Position numbers and translations under genes: made by a program. Source: Xenophilus sp. L33 (GTDB lineage: Bacteria; Pseudomonadota; Gammaproteobacteria; Burkholderiales; Burkholderiaceae_C). Taken from it: a DNA stretch of 64,000 bases. Below the pieces are notes generated by a model that searched no databases, was not told the origin of the DNA, and was given only the letters and a program-made list of their open reading frames with translations. Shown here piece after piece: positions 36,124 to 49,316 of the stretch (positions are counted from its first letter, which is position 1; each line of letters starts with the position of its first letter). The DNA is taken from the NCBI RefSeq assembly GCF_009765735.1, contig NZ_LMUW01000024.1:50620-114619 (forward strand), given 5' to 3'.

Positions 36124-36861
36124 TCACAAGGTCATGCCGCCGTCGACGTGCAGCACCTGGCCGGTGATGAAGGCGGCCTGCGGGCTCAGCAGGAAGACGA
36201 TCGGCGCGGCGATGTCGTCGGGCGTGGCCAGCCGTCCGGCCGGCACCCGCGACAACGCCTGCTGCCATTGCTCGGCACTCAATGCGCCGCTTGCCGGATG
36301 GTCCTTGCGCACGAACCCGGGCGCGACCGCATTGACAGTCACGCCGCGCGCCGCCACCTCGGCGGCCGCGGCCTTGACCAGCGCCTCGACCCCGGCCTTG
36401 GCGGCGGCCGTGGCCGGGAAGGTCGACGTGCCGGTCGTGAAGCGATGGGCCACGAAGGAACTGACGGCGACGAAGCGACCGTGCGGCTGGGCCTCCAGCA
36501 GCGGCAGGCTCAGGCGCAGCAGGCGGGCCAGCGACACGACCATGGTGCGCAGCGACCGCTCGACCGTCTCGTCGTCGAGCGCTGCCAGCGTGCGTTTGTC
36601 GGCGAAGCCGGCGTTGGCGACCACGCCGCGAAGGCCGCCCTGGGCGCGCGCGGCATCGAGCAGGGCGTCGACGGTCGCGGGCTCGGCCATGTCGCCGACC
36701 ACGACGCTGCAGCGCACGGCGCTGCATTCGCGCGCCACGGCCTCGGCCGCCTCACGCTGCCTGCCGGTGTGGATCACGAGATCGATGCCGTCGGCCGCGA
36801 GGCGCCGGCAAGTCGCCGCGCCGATGCCGGAGCCCGCGCCGGTCACGACCACACTGCTCAT
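36124..36861 (-). CDS. Short-chain dehydrogenase/reductase
   Basis: 245 residues of the classical SDR family. The cofactor motif is TGAGSGIGAATCRRL at 7-21, NAG lies near 86, and the catalytic Ser is in VAVSSFVAHRF near 136. The usual Tyr-x3-Lys appears to be altered: the stretch reads TFPATAAAKAG, with Phe at the position three before Pro and no Tyr four before the Lys. This suggests weak or changed catalysis. It is 55 bases upstream of the amino-acid binding-protein gene on the same strand and may be co-transcribed. Substrate unknown. Confidence 0.88.
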   Translation of the reverse strand: MSSVVVTGAGSGIGAATCRRLAADGIDLVIHTGRQREAAEAVARECSAVRCSVVVGDMAEPATVDALLDAARAQGGLRGVVANAGFADKRTLAALDDETVERSLRTMVVSLARLLRLSLPLLEAQPHGRFVAVSSFVAHRFTTGTSTFPATAAAKAGVEALVKAAAAEVAARGVTVNAVAPGFVRKDHPASGALSAEQWQQALSRVPAGRLATPDDIAAPIVFLLSPQAAFITGQVLHVDGGMTL

Positions 36862-36992
36862 TCAGGATGCTTTCTATTGGGTGCCGGGGGCGCCGCTGGT
36901 TTTTTGAAGCAAGTATTGTGCAAGCAAATGTGGCGGCTCCGACTCATGAGTGAAGGCTTCCGGTCGGTACGGGGGGCGCGCTCGACCTGGCC

Positions 36993-37877
36993 TCAGGTCC
37001 GATCCATGAAATGCCTGGTGACGACGGCGGCCAGTTCCTTCAGTTCGGACCGATCGTCGAAGCGCGCCTCGCGCCGTGACCTCAGAAAGAATCGCACCTT
37101 CGGCAGCGGCGGAAGAGAGGGCCTGGACACCACCCGCAGCGCGGTCTGCGCGGCTGCGGAGGCATTGAGGCATCCCACGCCCAGCCCGGCCTCGAGGGCG
37201 GCGGTGAGCCCCCCGACCCCGGATGCGACATGGCTCACGTAGAACGGAATTCCCTTCTTGCGCAGGCTGTCCACCGCCAGGCGATGCAGCCGGCACGACT
37301 CGGGCAGGAGCACGAGAGGCAAGGGGCGCCCCGCAGGCCAATCGGCGCGGTCGACGCCCGTCACCCAGCGCAGCGGCTCGACGCCGAGGTCGGTGCTGTC
37401 TCGCTGCCGGGGCGCCTTCTCGCCGGGGAGACTCATCAGCAGTGCGAGGTCCAGGTCGCCGCGATCGTAGGCCGCCTGGATCTCGGAACTCGTGCCGACG
37501 AGGCTGCGAAGCCGGATGCGAGGACAGTCCGTCCTTGCCCGGGCCAGCAATCGCCCGAGGTCCGTGCTCCGGAAGTAGCCCGTGACGCCGATGCCCACCT
37601 CGATGTCCTCCGGGATCTCGTGCATGTCTCGCCAGGCGGCGTCCGACAGGCTGACGATGCGCCTCGCATGGCGCAGCAACTGCAGGCCGGCGGAGGTCGG
37701 AGAAACGCCGCTCTTGGCGCGCAAGAGCAGCGTTCGCCCTGTGCGGATCTCCAGCTTGGCCAGCTGCTCGCTCAAGGCGGACTGCGACAGGCTGCGCTCG
37801 GGGGCCGCGGCCGTGATGCTCCTCGCATCCACCGCAGCGATGAACGACTTCAGTTGCTCGACGTCGAAAGCGTGCAT
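36993..37877 (-). CDS. LysR-family transcriptional regulator
   Basis: 294 residues. The N-terminal winged helix-turn-helix begins FDVEQLKSFIAAVDARSITA and includes LSQSALSEQLAKLEIRTGR, followed by the two-lobed effector domain. It is divergent from a tautomerase gene with a 101-base gap, and LysR regulators most often control the divergent neighbour. It also lies upstream of the SDR and ABC genes on the same strand, 131 bases away, so it could control these too. The effector is not predictable. Confidence 0.92.
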   Translation of the reverse strand: MHAFDVEQLKSFIAAVDARSITAAAPERSLSQSALSEQLAKLEIRTGRTLLLRAKSGVSPTSAGLQLLRHARRIVSLSDAAWRDMHEIPEDIEVGIGVTGYFRSTDLGRLLARARTDCPRIRLRSLVGTSSEIQAAYDRGDLDLALLMSLPGEKAPRQRDSTDLGVEPLRWVTGVDRADWPAGRPLPLVLLPESCRLHRLAVDSLRKKGIPFYVSHVASGVGGLTAALEAGLGVGCLNASAAAQTALRVVSRPSLPPLPKVRFFLRSRREARFDDRSELKELAAVVTRHFMDRT

Positions 37878-37978
37878 TTGATCCCCCGGAATGTCCGATG
37901 GATCCTATCTTATCTTCCCGCTTTTCTGATGATGAGAACCTGCGCATGATGACTCCATCAGCAACCACTGGAGCCACC

Positions 37979-38377
37979 ATGCCTCACATCAACATCCAGC
38001 TTTCAGGACCTCGTGACCGCGAGCTCGGCCGCCGGGCCGCGCAAGTGGTCAGTCGTCTGACGGCGGACATTCTCGGCAAGGTCCCGGCCGACATGGCAGT
38101 GGCGCTCGACTACATCGCCGACGAGGATTGGCTGGTGGGGGGCAAGAGCCTGGCCGAGCTGTCCGCCGCCTCGTATTTCGTCGAAGTGAGCATCACCGAC
38201 GAGACCAACACCAAGGCCGAAAAAGCCCGGTTCATCCGCGAGGTTCACGAGGCGATGACCGGCTTGAGGCCGGCGTTGCACGAAGTCTCGTACGTGTACC
38301 TGATCGACGCCCGGGCCGCCGCCTACGGGTTCGGCGGCCGGACGCAGGAATGGCGGCACCAGAAGGCAGGCGTCTAG
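37979..38377 (+). CDS. Tautomerase superfamily protein
   Basis: 132 residues starting MPHINIQLSG, so removal of Met exposes the catalytic N-terminal proline typical of 4-oxalocrotonate tautomerase-like enzymes. The length is that of fused-dimer members such as malonate semialdehyde decarboxylase and cis-CaaD, rather than the 62-residue 4-OT. A second beta-alpha unit starts near YFVEVSITDET. The ATG at 37979 is supported by GGAG eight bases upstream and by the need for Pro2. It is divergent from LysR and followed by a tiny membrane-protein gene, likely co-transcribed. Confidence 0.88.
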   Translation: MPHINIQLSGPRDRELGRRAAQVVSRLTADILGKVPADMAVALDYIADEDWLVGGKSLAELSAASYFVEVSITDETNTKAEKARFIREVHEAMTGLRPALHEVSYVYLIDARAAAYGFGGRTQEWRHQKAGV

Positions 38378-38441
38378 ACGGCCGCCTTGCCTTCCGTCGA
38401 ACACCGCCTGCGCCCCATCTCAAGTCTTGAAGGAGATCGCC

Positions 38442-38573
38442 ATGCTTTCCGCTTTTCTCGACACCGTCGCCGTGCTGGGCCTGTTGGCCAGCGTCGTCGC
38501 TCACTACAGGTTGGCCGTCGGCGGACGCGCCGCGTGCCCGCCCGACGTTGCGCCCGATGTTCACCCGCGGTGA
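38442..38573 (+). CDS. 43-residue membrane peptide after the tautomerase
   Basis: Starts at 38442 behind a near-perfect AAGGAGATCGCC, the best ribosome site in this region. The peptide MLSAFLDTVAVLGLLASVVA forms one membrane helix, followed by HYRLAVGGRAAC and a Pro/Asp tail. It lies 64 bases after the tautomerase stop on the same strand. No family is recognised. The strong ribosome site and clear helix argue that it is made. Confidence 0.6.
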   Translation: MLSAFLDTVAVLGLLASVVAHYRLAVGGRAACPPDVAPDVHPR

Positions 38574-38624
38574 GGCAGGCGAGGGCTCGCTGCCTGAACC
38601 AGCGGCCCCGCATAAGATCGCCCC

Positions 38625-39662
38625 ATGACCGTCGACGAGACCCGCATCCGCACCGAACCCAGCCCCGTTCACGCCACGGATGCGGTCGCCCAAGCCATGC
38701 GAGTGTCCGTTGCGCCGATGATGGATTGGACCGACCGCCATTGCCGATACCTCCATCGCCTCCTCTCCCGCCACGCGCTCCTCTACACCGAGATGGTCAC
38801 GACCGGCGCCCTGATCCACGGCGACATCCCGCGCCACCTGCGCTTCAACGACGAAGAACACCCGCTCGCCCTGCAACTCGGCGGCAGCGAACCCGCAGAC
38901 CTCGCCCATTGCGCCAAGCTGGGTGAAGAGTGGGGCTACGACGAGATCAACATCAACTGCGGCTGTCCGAGCGAGCGGGTGCAGCGCGGTGCCTTCGGTG
39001 CCTGCCTCATGAACGAGCCGCAGCTGGTCGCCGACTGCGTGAAGGCGATGGTCGACGTGGTGTCGGTGCCGGTCACGGTCAAGCATCGCATCGGCATCGA
39101 CAAGATCGAGCGCTACGACTTCGTGCGCGATTTCGTCGGCACGGTGAGCGAAGCCGGCTGCGACACCTTCATCGTCCATGCGCGCAATGCCTGGCTGAAG
39201 GGGTTGTCGCCCAAGCAGAACCGCGAGGTGCCGCCGCTGCGCTACGAACTGGTGCATCGCCTGAAGCACGACTTTCCCGCTCTGCGCTTCTCGATCAACG
39301 GCGGCTTCACCGACGTGGCGCAGATGAAGGCGCACCTGCGGCTGCTCGATGGCGTCATGGTCGGGCGCGAGGCCTATCACAACCCCTGGTCGCTGGCCGA
39401 TTGGGATGCGCTCTTCTTCGGCGAGGCGCCGACATCGCTCACGCGCGAAGCGGTCGAGCTGGCGATGTGCGACTACATGGTCCGCGAGGCCGCCGAGCAC
39501 GGCACGCCGTGGTCGAACATCGCCCGTCACATGCTGGGGCTGCGCAACGGGCTGCCCGGTGCGCGCCGCTGGCGGCAGGTCTGGAGCGACCACCGGCTGA
39601 AGTCGAAGTCACCGCACGAGGTGATGGCGTCGGCGCACGAGGGCGTGCCGCAGGAAGCCTGA
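38625..39662 (+). CDS. dusA: tRNA-dihydrouridine(20/20a) synthase
   Basis: 345 residues. A flavin-dependent TIM-barrel enzyme that reduces U20/U20a in the tRNA D-loop. Seen: VAPMMDWTDRHCRYLHRLL near 29 (DusA subgroup), GGSEPADLAHCAKL, catalytic Cys region INCGCPSERVQRGAFGACLM near 108, TVKHRIGID and FSINGGFTDV near 225, and VMVGREAYHNPW phosphate-binding loop near 243. The first 25 residues look unconserved, so the ATG at 38697 might be the true start. A TAAGAT box sits seven bases before the ATG at 38625 with no Shine-Dalgarno, suggesting a leaderless mRNA. Confidence 0.94.
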   Translation: MTVDETRIRTEPSPVHATDAVAQAMRVSVAPMMDWTDRHCRYLHRLLSRHALLYTEMVTTGALIHGDIPRHLRFNDEEHPLALQLGGSEPADLAHCAKLGEEWGYDEININCGCPSERVQRGAFGACLMNEPQLVADCVKAMVDVVSVPVTVKHRIGIDKIERYDFVRDFVGTVSEAGCDTFIVHARNAWLKGLSPKQNREVPPLRYELVHRLKHDFPALRFSINGGFTDVAQMKAHLRLLDGVMVGREAYHNPWSLADWDALFFGEAPTSLTREAVELAMCDYMVREAAEHGTPWSNIARHMLGLRNGLPGARRWRQVWSDHRLKSKSPHEVMASAHEGVPQEA

Positions 39663-39677
39663 GCGCGAAGGGCGACG

Positions 39678-40325
39678 CTAGTTCGCCGCTTCCAGCCCGT
39701 TGCGGAAGTGCTGCTGCATCCGCGCCATCGTGGCGCTGGGGTCGCGCGCCTTGATCGCCGCCATGATCGCCCGATGCTCGCTGAGCGATTCGGCGATGCG
39801 CCCGGACTTCAACAGCGAGTTGTGCCGGTTGAGCTTCATCACCTTGCGCAGGTCGGCCACCATCTGGTCGCGCCAGCGGTTGTCGGCGATTGCCATGAGC
39901 CGCATGTGGAAGCGCTCGTTGAGGGCGAAGAAATGCTCGCGGTCGACGTGGCCCGGCCGGGCGGCGGCTTCGAGTTCCGCATGCAGGCGCTCCAGCTCGG
40001 CCCGTTCGGCCTCCGAGGCGCGCTCGGCGACCACGCCGGCCGCGTCGCTCTCCAGCAGGCCGAGCAGGTGGTAGACGTCGCTCAGGTCCTTCTCCGACAC
40101 CTCGGTGACGTAGGCGCCGCGCCGCACCTTCATCGTCACCAGGCCTTCGGCGGCCAGCACCTTCAGGGCTTCGCGCAACGGGGTGCGGCTGATACCGTAT
40201 TCCTCGGCCAGCTTCAGCTCGTCGATCCAGCTGCCGGGATCCAGCTCGCGATTGAAGATGCGCTGACGCAGCAACTCGGCCACCTCCTCGTAGAGGGCGC
40301 GCGGGGTGAGGGTGGCAGCGGACAT
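39678..40325 (-). CDS. GntR-family regulator (FCD domain) of the propionate operon
   Basis: 215 residues from the ATG at 40325. The N-terminal winged helix reads VAELLRQRIFNRELDPGSWI then LAEEYGISRTPLREALKVLA. The C-terminal FCD effector domain shows the ligand-binding histidines in ALNERFHMRLM and SEHRAIMAAI. It is divergent from methylmalonyl-CoA mutase with 156 bases between starts and a long inverted repeat there, so it probably represses or activates that operon in response to an acyl-CoA or organic acid. The subfamily is VanR/FadR-like. Confidence 0.92.
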   Translation of the reverse strand: MSAATLTPRALYEEVAELLRQRIFNRELDPGSWIDELKLAEEYGISRTPLREALKVLAAEGLVTMKVRRGAYVTEVSEKDLSDVYHLLGLLESDAAGVVAERASEAERAELERLHAELEAAARPGHVDREHFFALNERFHMRLMAIADNRWRDQMVADLRKVMKLNRHNSLLKSGRIAESLSEHRAIMAAIKARDPSATMARMQQHFRNGLEAAN

Positions 40326-40335
40326 GGGCCGAATG

Positions 40336-40378
40336 TACCGCAAGTTGCGTGTTTGAATTAATAATTATGGTTGCGGTA
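40336..40378. promoter_or_regulatory. Inverted repeat, candidate GntR operator
   Basis: TACCGCAA (40336-40343) and TTGCGGTA (40371-40378) are perfect complements separated by 27 bases of AT-rich DNA (TTTGAATTAATAATTAT). The site begins 11 bases upstream of the regulator start and about 100 bases ahead of the mutase start. A regulator bound here would cover both promoters. Confidence 0.55.
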
Positions 40379-40481
40379 GACTCGCTGCCGAAATCGTCGT
40401 TTCTACCGACACTGTGAGACCCTCGACCGATTCCCTGACGTCTGCCTAACGCCTTCCCCAACGCTTTCCGAAGCGGCGCCC

Positions 40482-42641
40482 ATGAGCAAAATCGAATTCA
40501 CCTTCAAGCCCGTCTCCCTCGATGCCTGGACCAAGGCCGCCGCCAAATCCGCACCCGGCGGCGACGTCGGCGCGCTGAACTGGGTCACGCCGGACGGCAT
40601 CACGGTCAAGCCGCTCTACACCGCCGCCGACCTGCAGGGCTTGAAGTACACCGACACCTTGCCGGGCTTCGAGCCCTACCTTCGTGGGCCGCAGGCGACC
40701 ATGTACGCGGTGCGGCCGTGGACCATCCGCCAGTACGCCGGCTTCTCGACCGCGGAAGAGTCCAACGCCTTCTATCGCAAGGCGCTCGCCGCCGGCGGCC
40801 AGGGTGTCAGCGTCGCCTTCGACCTGGCCACGCACCGCGGCTACGACAGCGACCATCCGCGCGTCACCGGCGACGTCGGCAAGGCCGGCGTGGCGATCGA
40901 TTCGGTCGAGGACATGAAGATCCTGTTCGACCAGATCCCGCTCGACAAGGTGAGCGTCTCGATGACGATGAACGGCGCGGTGCTGCCGGTGCTCGCGGGC
41001 TACGTGGTGGCCGCCGAAGAGCAGGGCGTGGCGCAGGACCAGTTGAGCGGAACCATCCAGAACGACATCCTGAAGGAGTTCATGGTCCGCAACACCTACA
41101 TCTTCCCGCCCGCGCCGAGCATGCGGATCATCGGCGACATCATCGAGTACACGGCGCACAAGATGCCGAAGTTCAACTCGATCTCGATCAGCGGCTACCA
41201 CATGCAGGAAGCCGGCGCCAACCAGGCGCTGGAGCTGGCTTTCACGCTCGCCGACGGCAAGGAATACGTGAAGACCGCGCTGGCCAAGGGCCTGGACGTC
41301 GACGTCTTCGCCGGGCGCCTGAGCTTCTTCTGGGCCATCGGCATGAACTTCTACCTGGAGGTCGCCAAGATGCGCGCGGCGCGCCTCCTGTGGTGCCGGA
41401 TCATGAAGGAGTTCGAACCGAAGAACCCCAAGAGCCTGATGCTGCGCACCCACTGCCAGACCTCCGGCTGGTCCCTGACCGAGCAGGACCCCTACAACAA
41501 CGTTGTGCGCACCACCATCGAGGCGATGGCCGCGGTCTTCGGCGGCACCCAGAGCCTGCACACCAATGCGCTCGACGAGGCGATCGCGCTGCCGACCGAG
41601 TTCAGCTCGCGCATCGCCCGCAACACGCAGCTCATCATCCAGGAAGAGACCCACATCACCAGCGTGATCGACCCGTGGGCCGGCAGCTACATGATGGAAA
41701 AGCTGACGCAGGACATGGCCGACGCCGCCTGGACCCTCATCGAGGAAGTCGAGGCGATGGGTGGCATGACCAAGGCCGTCGACAGCGGCTGGGCCAAGCT
41801 CAAGATCGAGGCCGCCGCCGCCGACAAGCAGGCCCGCATCGATTCCGGCAAGGATGTGATCGTCGGCGTCAACAAGTACAAGCTAAAGTCCGAGGACGCG
41901 ATCGACAGCCTGATGATCGACAACGTCAAGGTGCGCGACAGCCAGATCGCCAAGCTGAAGGCGATCCGCGCCAAGCGCGACACGGCCGCCACGCAGGCCG
42001 CGCTCGACGCGCTCACCGCCGCCGCCGAGAGCGGCGAAGGCAACCTCTTGGCGCTGAGCATCGACGCGGTGCGCCTGCGCGCCACGGTCGGCGAGATCAG
42101 CGACGCGCTCGAGAAGGTCTATGGCCGCCATCGCGCCGACACGCAGAAGGTCACTGGCGTCTATGCCGCCGCCTACGACTCGGCCGAAGGCTGGGAGGCG
42201 CTGCAGCACGAGATCGCCGCCTTCGCGGAAGAGCAGGGCCGCCGCCCGCGCGTGATGATCTCCAAGCTCGGGCAGGACGGCCACGACCGCGGCGCCAAGG
42301 TGGTGGCCACGGCCTTCGCCGACCTCGGCTTCGACGTCGACATGGGGCCGCTCTTCCAGACGCCGGAGGAGTGCGCGCGGCAGGCGATCGAGAACGACGT
42401 GCATGCGGTCGGCGTCAGCACCCTGGCCGCCGGCCACAAGACGCTGGTGCCGGCCATCATCCAGGAGCTGAAGAAGCAGGGCGCGGACGACATCATCGTC
42501 TTCGTCGGCGGCGTGATTCCGCGGCAGGACTACGACTTCCTCTACGAGGCCGGCGTCAAGGGCATCTACGGGCCCGGCACGCCGATCCCGGCGAGCGCCA
42601 AGGACGTGCTGGAACAGATTCGCGCAGCCGTCGCGGCCTGA
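40482..42641 (+). CDS. scpA: Methylmalonyl-CoA mutase
   Basis: 719 residues. Adenosylcobalamin enzyme converting (R)-methylmalonyl-CoA to succinyl-CoA. The N-terminal TIM barrel holds [20 protein letters not shown] near 83, [20 protein letters not shown] near 160 and [19 protein letters not shown] near 325. The C-terminal B12 domain has the base-off D-x-H-x2-G motif in [12 protein letters not shown] near 599. This single polypeptide corresponds to the large (catalytic) type. It is the first gene of an operon with its chaperone GTPase and the carboxylase. No cobalamin riboswitch is visible in the short leader. Confidence 0.97.
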   Translation: MSKIEFTFKPVSLDAWTKAAAKSAPGGDVGALNWVTPDGITVKPLYTAADLQGLKYTDTLPGFEPYLRGPQATMYAVRPWTIRQYAGFSTAEESNAFYRKALAAGGQGVSVAFDLATHRGYDSDHPRVTGDVGKAGVAIDSVEDMKILFDQIPLDKVSVSMTMNGAVLPVLAGYVVAAEEQGVAQDQLSGTIQNDILKEFMVRNTYIFPPAPSMRIIGDIIEYTAHKMPKFNSISISGYHMQEAGANQALELAFTLADGKEYVKTALAKGLDVDVFAGRLSFFWAIGMNFYLEVAKMRAARLLWCRIMKEFEPKNPKSLMLRTHCQTSGWSLTEQDPYNNVVRTTIEAMAAVFGGTQSLHTNALDEAIALPTEFSSRIARNTQLIIQEETHITSVIDPWAGSYMMEKLTQDMADAAWTLIEEVEAMGGMTKAVDSGWAKLKIEAAAADKQARIDSGKDVIVGVNKYKLKSEDAIDSLMIDNVKVRDSQIAKLKAIRAKRDTAATQAALDALTAAAESGEGNLLALSIDAVRLRATVGEISDALEKVYGRHRADTQKVTGVYAAAYDSAEGWEALQHEIAAFAEEQGRRPRVMISKLGQDGHDRGAKVVATAFADLGFDVDMGPLFQTPEECARQAIENDVHAVGVSTLAAGHKTLVPAIIQELKKQGADDIIVFVGGVIPRQDYDFLYEAGVKGIYGPGTPIPASAKDVLEQIRAAVAA

Positions 42642-42643
42642 CG

Positions 42644-43737
42644 ATGCCGCTCGAGAAGACGGCGCACGCAACGCCTCTCCTGGTGACCAGCGAAGGCCCG
42701 GCCCAGCGCCGCGCCATCGCCAAGGCGATCACCCTGCTCGAATCGACCCGCGCCGACCATCGGGCGCAGGCCGACGAGCTGCTCACCGCGCTGCTGCCGC
42801 ACACCGGCCGCTCCTTCCGCCTTGGCATCTCGGGCGTGCCCGGCGTCGGCAAGTCGACCTTCATCGAGGCGCTCGGCCTGTTCCTGATCGGCCGCGGCCA
42901 CCGGGTCGCGGTGCTCACCATCGATCCGTCGTCGACCGTCTCGGGCGGCTCGATCCTCGGCGACAAGACCCGCATGGAGCAGCTGTCGGTGCACGAGCGC
43001 GCCTACATCCGGCCCAGCCCGTCGTCGGGCACGCTGGGCGGCGTGGCCGAGAAGACGCGCGAGGCGATGCTGGTCTGCGAGGCGGCCGGCTACGACATCG
43101 TGATCGTCGAGACGGTCGGCGTCGGCCAGAGCGAGACCGCGGTCTCCGGCATGACCGACATGTTCGTGCTGATGCAGCTGCCCAATGCCGGCGACGACCT
43201 GCAGGCGATCAAGAAGGGCGTGATGGAGCTGGCCGACCTGGTGGTCATCAACAAGGCCGACATCGATCCCGACGCCGCCACGCGCGCGCAGGCGCAGATC
43301 ACGTCCGCGCTGCGCCTCTTCGGCCACCACGGCAATCCGGCCCATCTGCAGGTCATGCACGCGGCCCACGCCGCGCCCGGCTCGCCCGAGGCCGAGGTGC
43401 GCTTCTGGCTCCCGAAGGTGATCCAGCTGAGCGCCTTGCTCGGCACCGGCGTGGAGGCCTTCTGGGAGTCGGTGCAGCAGTTCCGTTCGCTGCAGTCCGC
43501 CAACGGCAAGCTGGCGAGCCGGCGCGAGAAGCAGGCGCTCTCCTGGATGTGGGAGCGCATCGACGCCGGCCTCAAGCAGGCCTTCCGACACCATCCGCGC
43601 GTGCGCGAGCAACTGCCGCAGGCGATCGCCCAGGTGGCGGCCGGCACGCTTCCCGCTTCCACCGCCGCGCGCCAGTTGCTGGCCGCGCAGGCCGGCCCTC
43701 AGACCCTCGACAAGATCCACTCTTCCCACAGGACGCC

Positions 43738-43741
<4 letters not shown>
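42644..43741 (+). CDS. meaB: Methylmalonyl-CoA mutase-associated GTPase MeaB
   Basis: 365 residues of the SIMIBI G-protein family. MeaB loads and protects the cobalamin cofactor of the mutase. Walker A is [14 protein letters not shown] near 64; other elements include [20 protein letters not shown] near 94, switch region [29 protein letters not shown] near 160 and the base-recognition motif VINKAD near 205. The ATG lies two bases after the mutase stop and the stop overlaps the next start by ATGA, so stoichiometric expression with its partner is expected. Confidence 0.96.
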
Positions 43742-45270
<1,529 letters not shown>

Positions 45271-45286
45271 GCGCCGGAGACTCTCA

Positions 45287-47331
<2,045 letters not shown>

Positions 47332-47335
<4 letters not shown>

Positions 47336-47817
47336 GCACGGCGCGGCCTTTCAAGGTGCTGGGCATCCAGCAGATCGCCATCGGCGGCCCCGACAAGACC
47401 CGGCTGCAGAAGCTCTGGGTCGACATGCTCGGGCTCGAGGTGACCGGCACCTTCAGGAGCGAGCGCGAGAACGTCGACGAGGACATCTGCGCCATCGGCA
47501 GCGGCCCCTTCAAGGTCGAGGTCGACCTGATGCAGCCGCTCGATCCCGACAAGAAGCCGGCGGTCCACACCACGCCGCTCAACCACGTCGGGCTGTGGAT
47601 CGACGACCTGCCCAAGGCGGTCGAGTGGCTCACCGGCCAGGGCGTGCGCTTCGCGCCGGGCGGCATCCGCAAGGGCGCGGCCGGCTTCGACATCTGCTTC
47701 CTGCACCCCAAGGGCAACGACGAGTTCCCGATCGCCGGCGAGGGCGTGCTGATCGAGATGGTGCAGGCGCCGCCGGAGGTGGTGAAGGCCTTCGCGGCGC
47801 TGGCCGCCTCGGCCTGA
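47332..47817 (+). CDS. VOC protein, putative methylmalonyl-CoA epimerase
   Basis: 161 residues, overlapping the pccA stop by ATGA. It has two VOC modules: [21 protein letters not shown] and [20 protein letters not shown], ending [11 protein letters not shown]. The carboxylase makes the (S) isomer while the mutase needs (R), so an epimerase is the missing step, and this is the only candidate in the operon. However, the first metal ligand, His in the IDHVAI motif of known epimerases, is Gln here (IQQIAI). The later His and Glu are kept. It may bind metal differently or do another job, so the function is an inference from context. Confidence 0.72.
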
Positions 47818-47847
47818 CACGCAGCCCGTGCCGCGCCGGCGAGGCGC

Positions 47848-48483
47848 TCAGGCCCCGGGCCTGCGCCACACCGCCAGCGTCGCCGCCAGCAGCCACATCC
47901 CGATCGCGCAGCCGCGGTTCAGCGCCCGCAGGCTGCGCTGCGACATCCATCGCACCGCCTGCGTGCCGGCGCCGGCATAGCAGAGCATCGCCACGATGTC
48001 GACGCCGACGAAGATCGCGCCCAGCACCAGGTATTGCAGCGCCTGCGGCCGGCTGGCGTCGACGAACTGCGGCAGGAAGGCCGCGAAGAAGAGCAGCGAC
48101 TTCGGGTTCGACAGCGCCACCGCCAGGCTGCGCGCCAGCGCCAGCCGCCCGCGCAGCGGCCTGGCCTGCGATTCCGCCAGCACCTTGCCGACGTCCATCG
48201 GCGGCGTGCGCCAGAGCTTGATGCCGATCCACACCAGGTAGACCACGCCGACGATGCGGATCGCGTTGAAGAGCCAGGCCGACGCCGCCAGCAGGGAGCC
48301 CAGGCCGAGCGCCACCGTCGCGATCACGATGCTGCTGCCAAGCGAGGCGCCGGCGATGCCGCCGACCGCCGCCCGCATGCCGCCGGAGATGCCGTTCGAC
48401 AGTGCCAGCAGCATGGTTGGGCCCGGAGTGACGGCCAGCGCAGTCGAGGCGACGGCAAAGAGCAGCAGGGTGTTGGCGTTCAT
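47848..48483 (-). CDS. LysE-family amino-acid exporter
   Basis: 211 residues with about six hydrophobic spans. It begins NTLLLFAVASTALAVTPGPT, the LysE/RhtB signature with TPGPTMLLALSNGISGGMRA, and continues with GIKLWRTPPM and the mid-protein LSNPKSLLFFAAFLPQFVD typical of RhtB. It likely exports an amino acid or homoserine-type lactone from the cytoplasm. It stands alone, convergent with the propionate operon and divergent from the lower-GC muramidase-like gene. Confidence 0.9.
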   Translation of the reverse strand: MNANTLLLFAVASTALAVTPGPTMLLALSNGISGGMRAAVGGIAGASLGSSIVIATVALGLGSLLAASAWLFNAIRIVGVVYLVWIGIKLWRTPPMDVGKVLAESQARPLRGRLALARSLAVALSNPKSLLFFAAFLPQFVDASRPQALQYLVLGAIFVGVDIVAMLCYAGAGTQAVRWMSQRSLRALNRGCAIGMWLLAATLAVWRRPGA

Positions 48484-48617
48484 GACCGGAGTTTGGCATG
48501 GGTTGCTTCGCTCTTGAGAATCTTCCGCTTTCGTGCGCGTCTTTTCATTTCTACTGCGAATCAACCACCCGATGTAGGACGCAGTGCTAGTTTTGGTTTC
48601 TTTGTTCTGGGAAACAG

Positions 48618-49316
48618 ATGGCAAATATTGATGGGTGGAAAGCCGGCGTGGATGGAGCCGACGAGAGCTGGGACATCTACGACGTCGACATCAGGCCCGC
48701 AGTCAGCGAGTACGAACGGCATCTTCGACTGACGAGCACCGGATTTCCCGGAATAGATTGGCGTCTCGTCAAAGCGATGATCTGGGTAGAGACCGGGCCG
48801 CAATCGCGCGACTGGACGACTCGGCCCATACAGATTGGCAATGACGGCGACCCAGGACTTGGTGCGCTGCTCAATGGAAAAGAAGGCGGAGATCTGATTG
48901 TTCCCTCTATCTACCGATGGACACGCGGCGAAGTTCAAACCAATCCACGAGCGAACATCCAAGCCGGGATTGGCTTCTTGCTGATGAAAATGGCCAGGTT
49001 CGAGATTCGCTCCGTGCCAGATTCAGACCTTGGTCTGCACTCGGTGACTGTCCGAGCGGGCGACAGCTTGGATCGAATCGCCAGAAGCCAGGGAAGCACT
49101 GTTGAAACTATGAGAAGACTCAATCCAGGTGCCACGATGCTCAGGCCCGGCCAGACGCTGAAATATCAGAAGGGAGCCATGAAGAGAGTCATCGCAGGTT
49201 GGAGGCCATTGGATCCATCGAGCATTGCCTCCAACTACAACGGCGGCGGCGACCGCACCTATGGGCTCAAGCTCACCTACGCGTATCAAGCCGTGCGCAA
49301 GGCAGCTACGAGGTGA
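48618..49316 (+). CDS. LysM-containing, transglycosylase-like protein
   Basis: 232 residues. The N-terminal 110 residues resemble a lysozyme/goose-type transglycosylase core: WRLVKAMIWVETGPQSRDWT with a candidate catalytic Glu near 58, PIQIGNDGDPGLGALL near 71, and NPRANIQAGIGFLLMKMA near 108. A LysM domain follows (HSVTVRAGDSLDRIARSQGS to LRPGQTLKYQK, near 141-185), then a short tail. There is no signal peptide, so export would need another route such as a type VI or contractile injection system. Base composition is clearly lower in GC than the neighbours, suggesting transfer. Its stop overlaps the start of a secreted partner. Confidence 0.75.
   Translation: MANIDGWKAGVDGADESWDIYDVDIRPAVSEYERHLRLTSTGFPGIDWRLVKAMIWVETGPQSRDWTTRPIQIGNDGDPGLGALLNGKEGGDLIVPSIYRWTRGEVQTNPRANIQAGIGFLLMKMARFEIRSVPDSDLGLHSVTVRAGDSLDRIARSQGSTVETMRRLNPGATMLRPGQTLKYQKGAMKRVIAGWRPLDPSSIASNYNGGGDRTYGLKLTYAYQAVRKAATR

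Noticed and set aside
40379..40481. Cobalamin riboswitch ahead of the B12-dependent mutase
   Set aside because: The leader is about 100 bases and no B12-box-like sequence was seen.
48618..49316. Part of a prophage or type VI cluster
   Set aside because: No phage structural, integrase, hcp, vgrG or PAAR gene lies in the flanking 10 kb; only composition hints at transfer.
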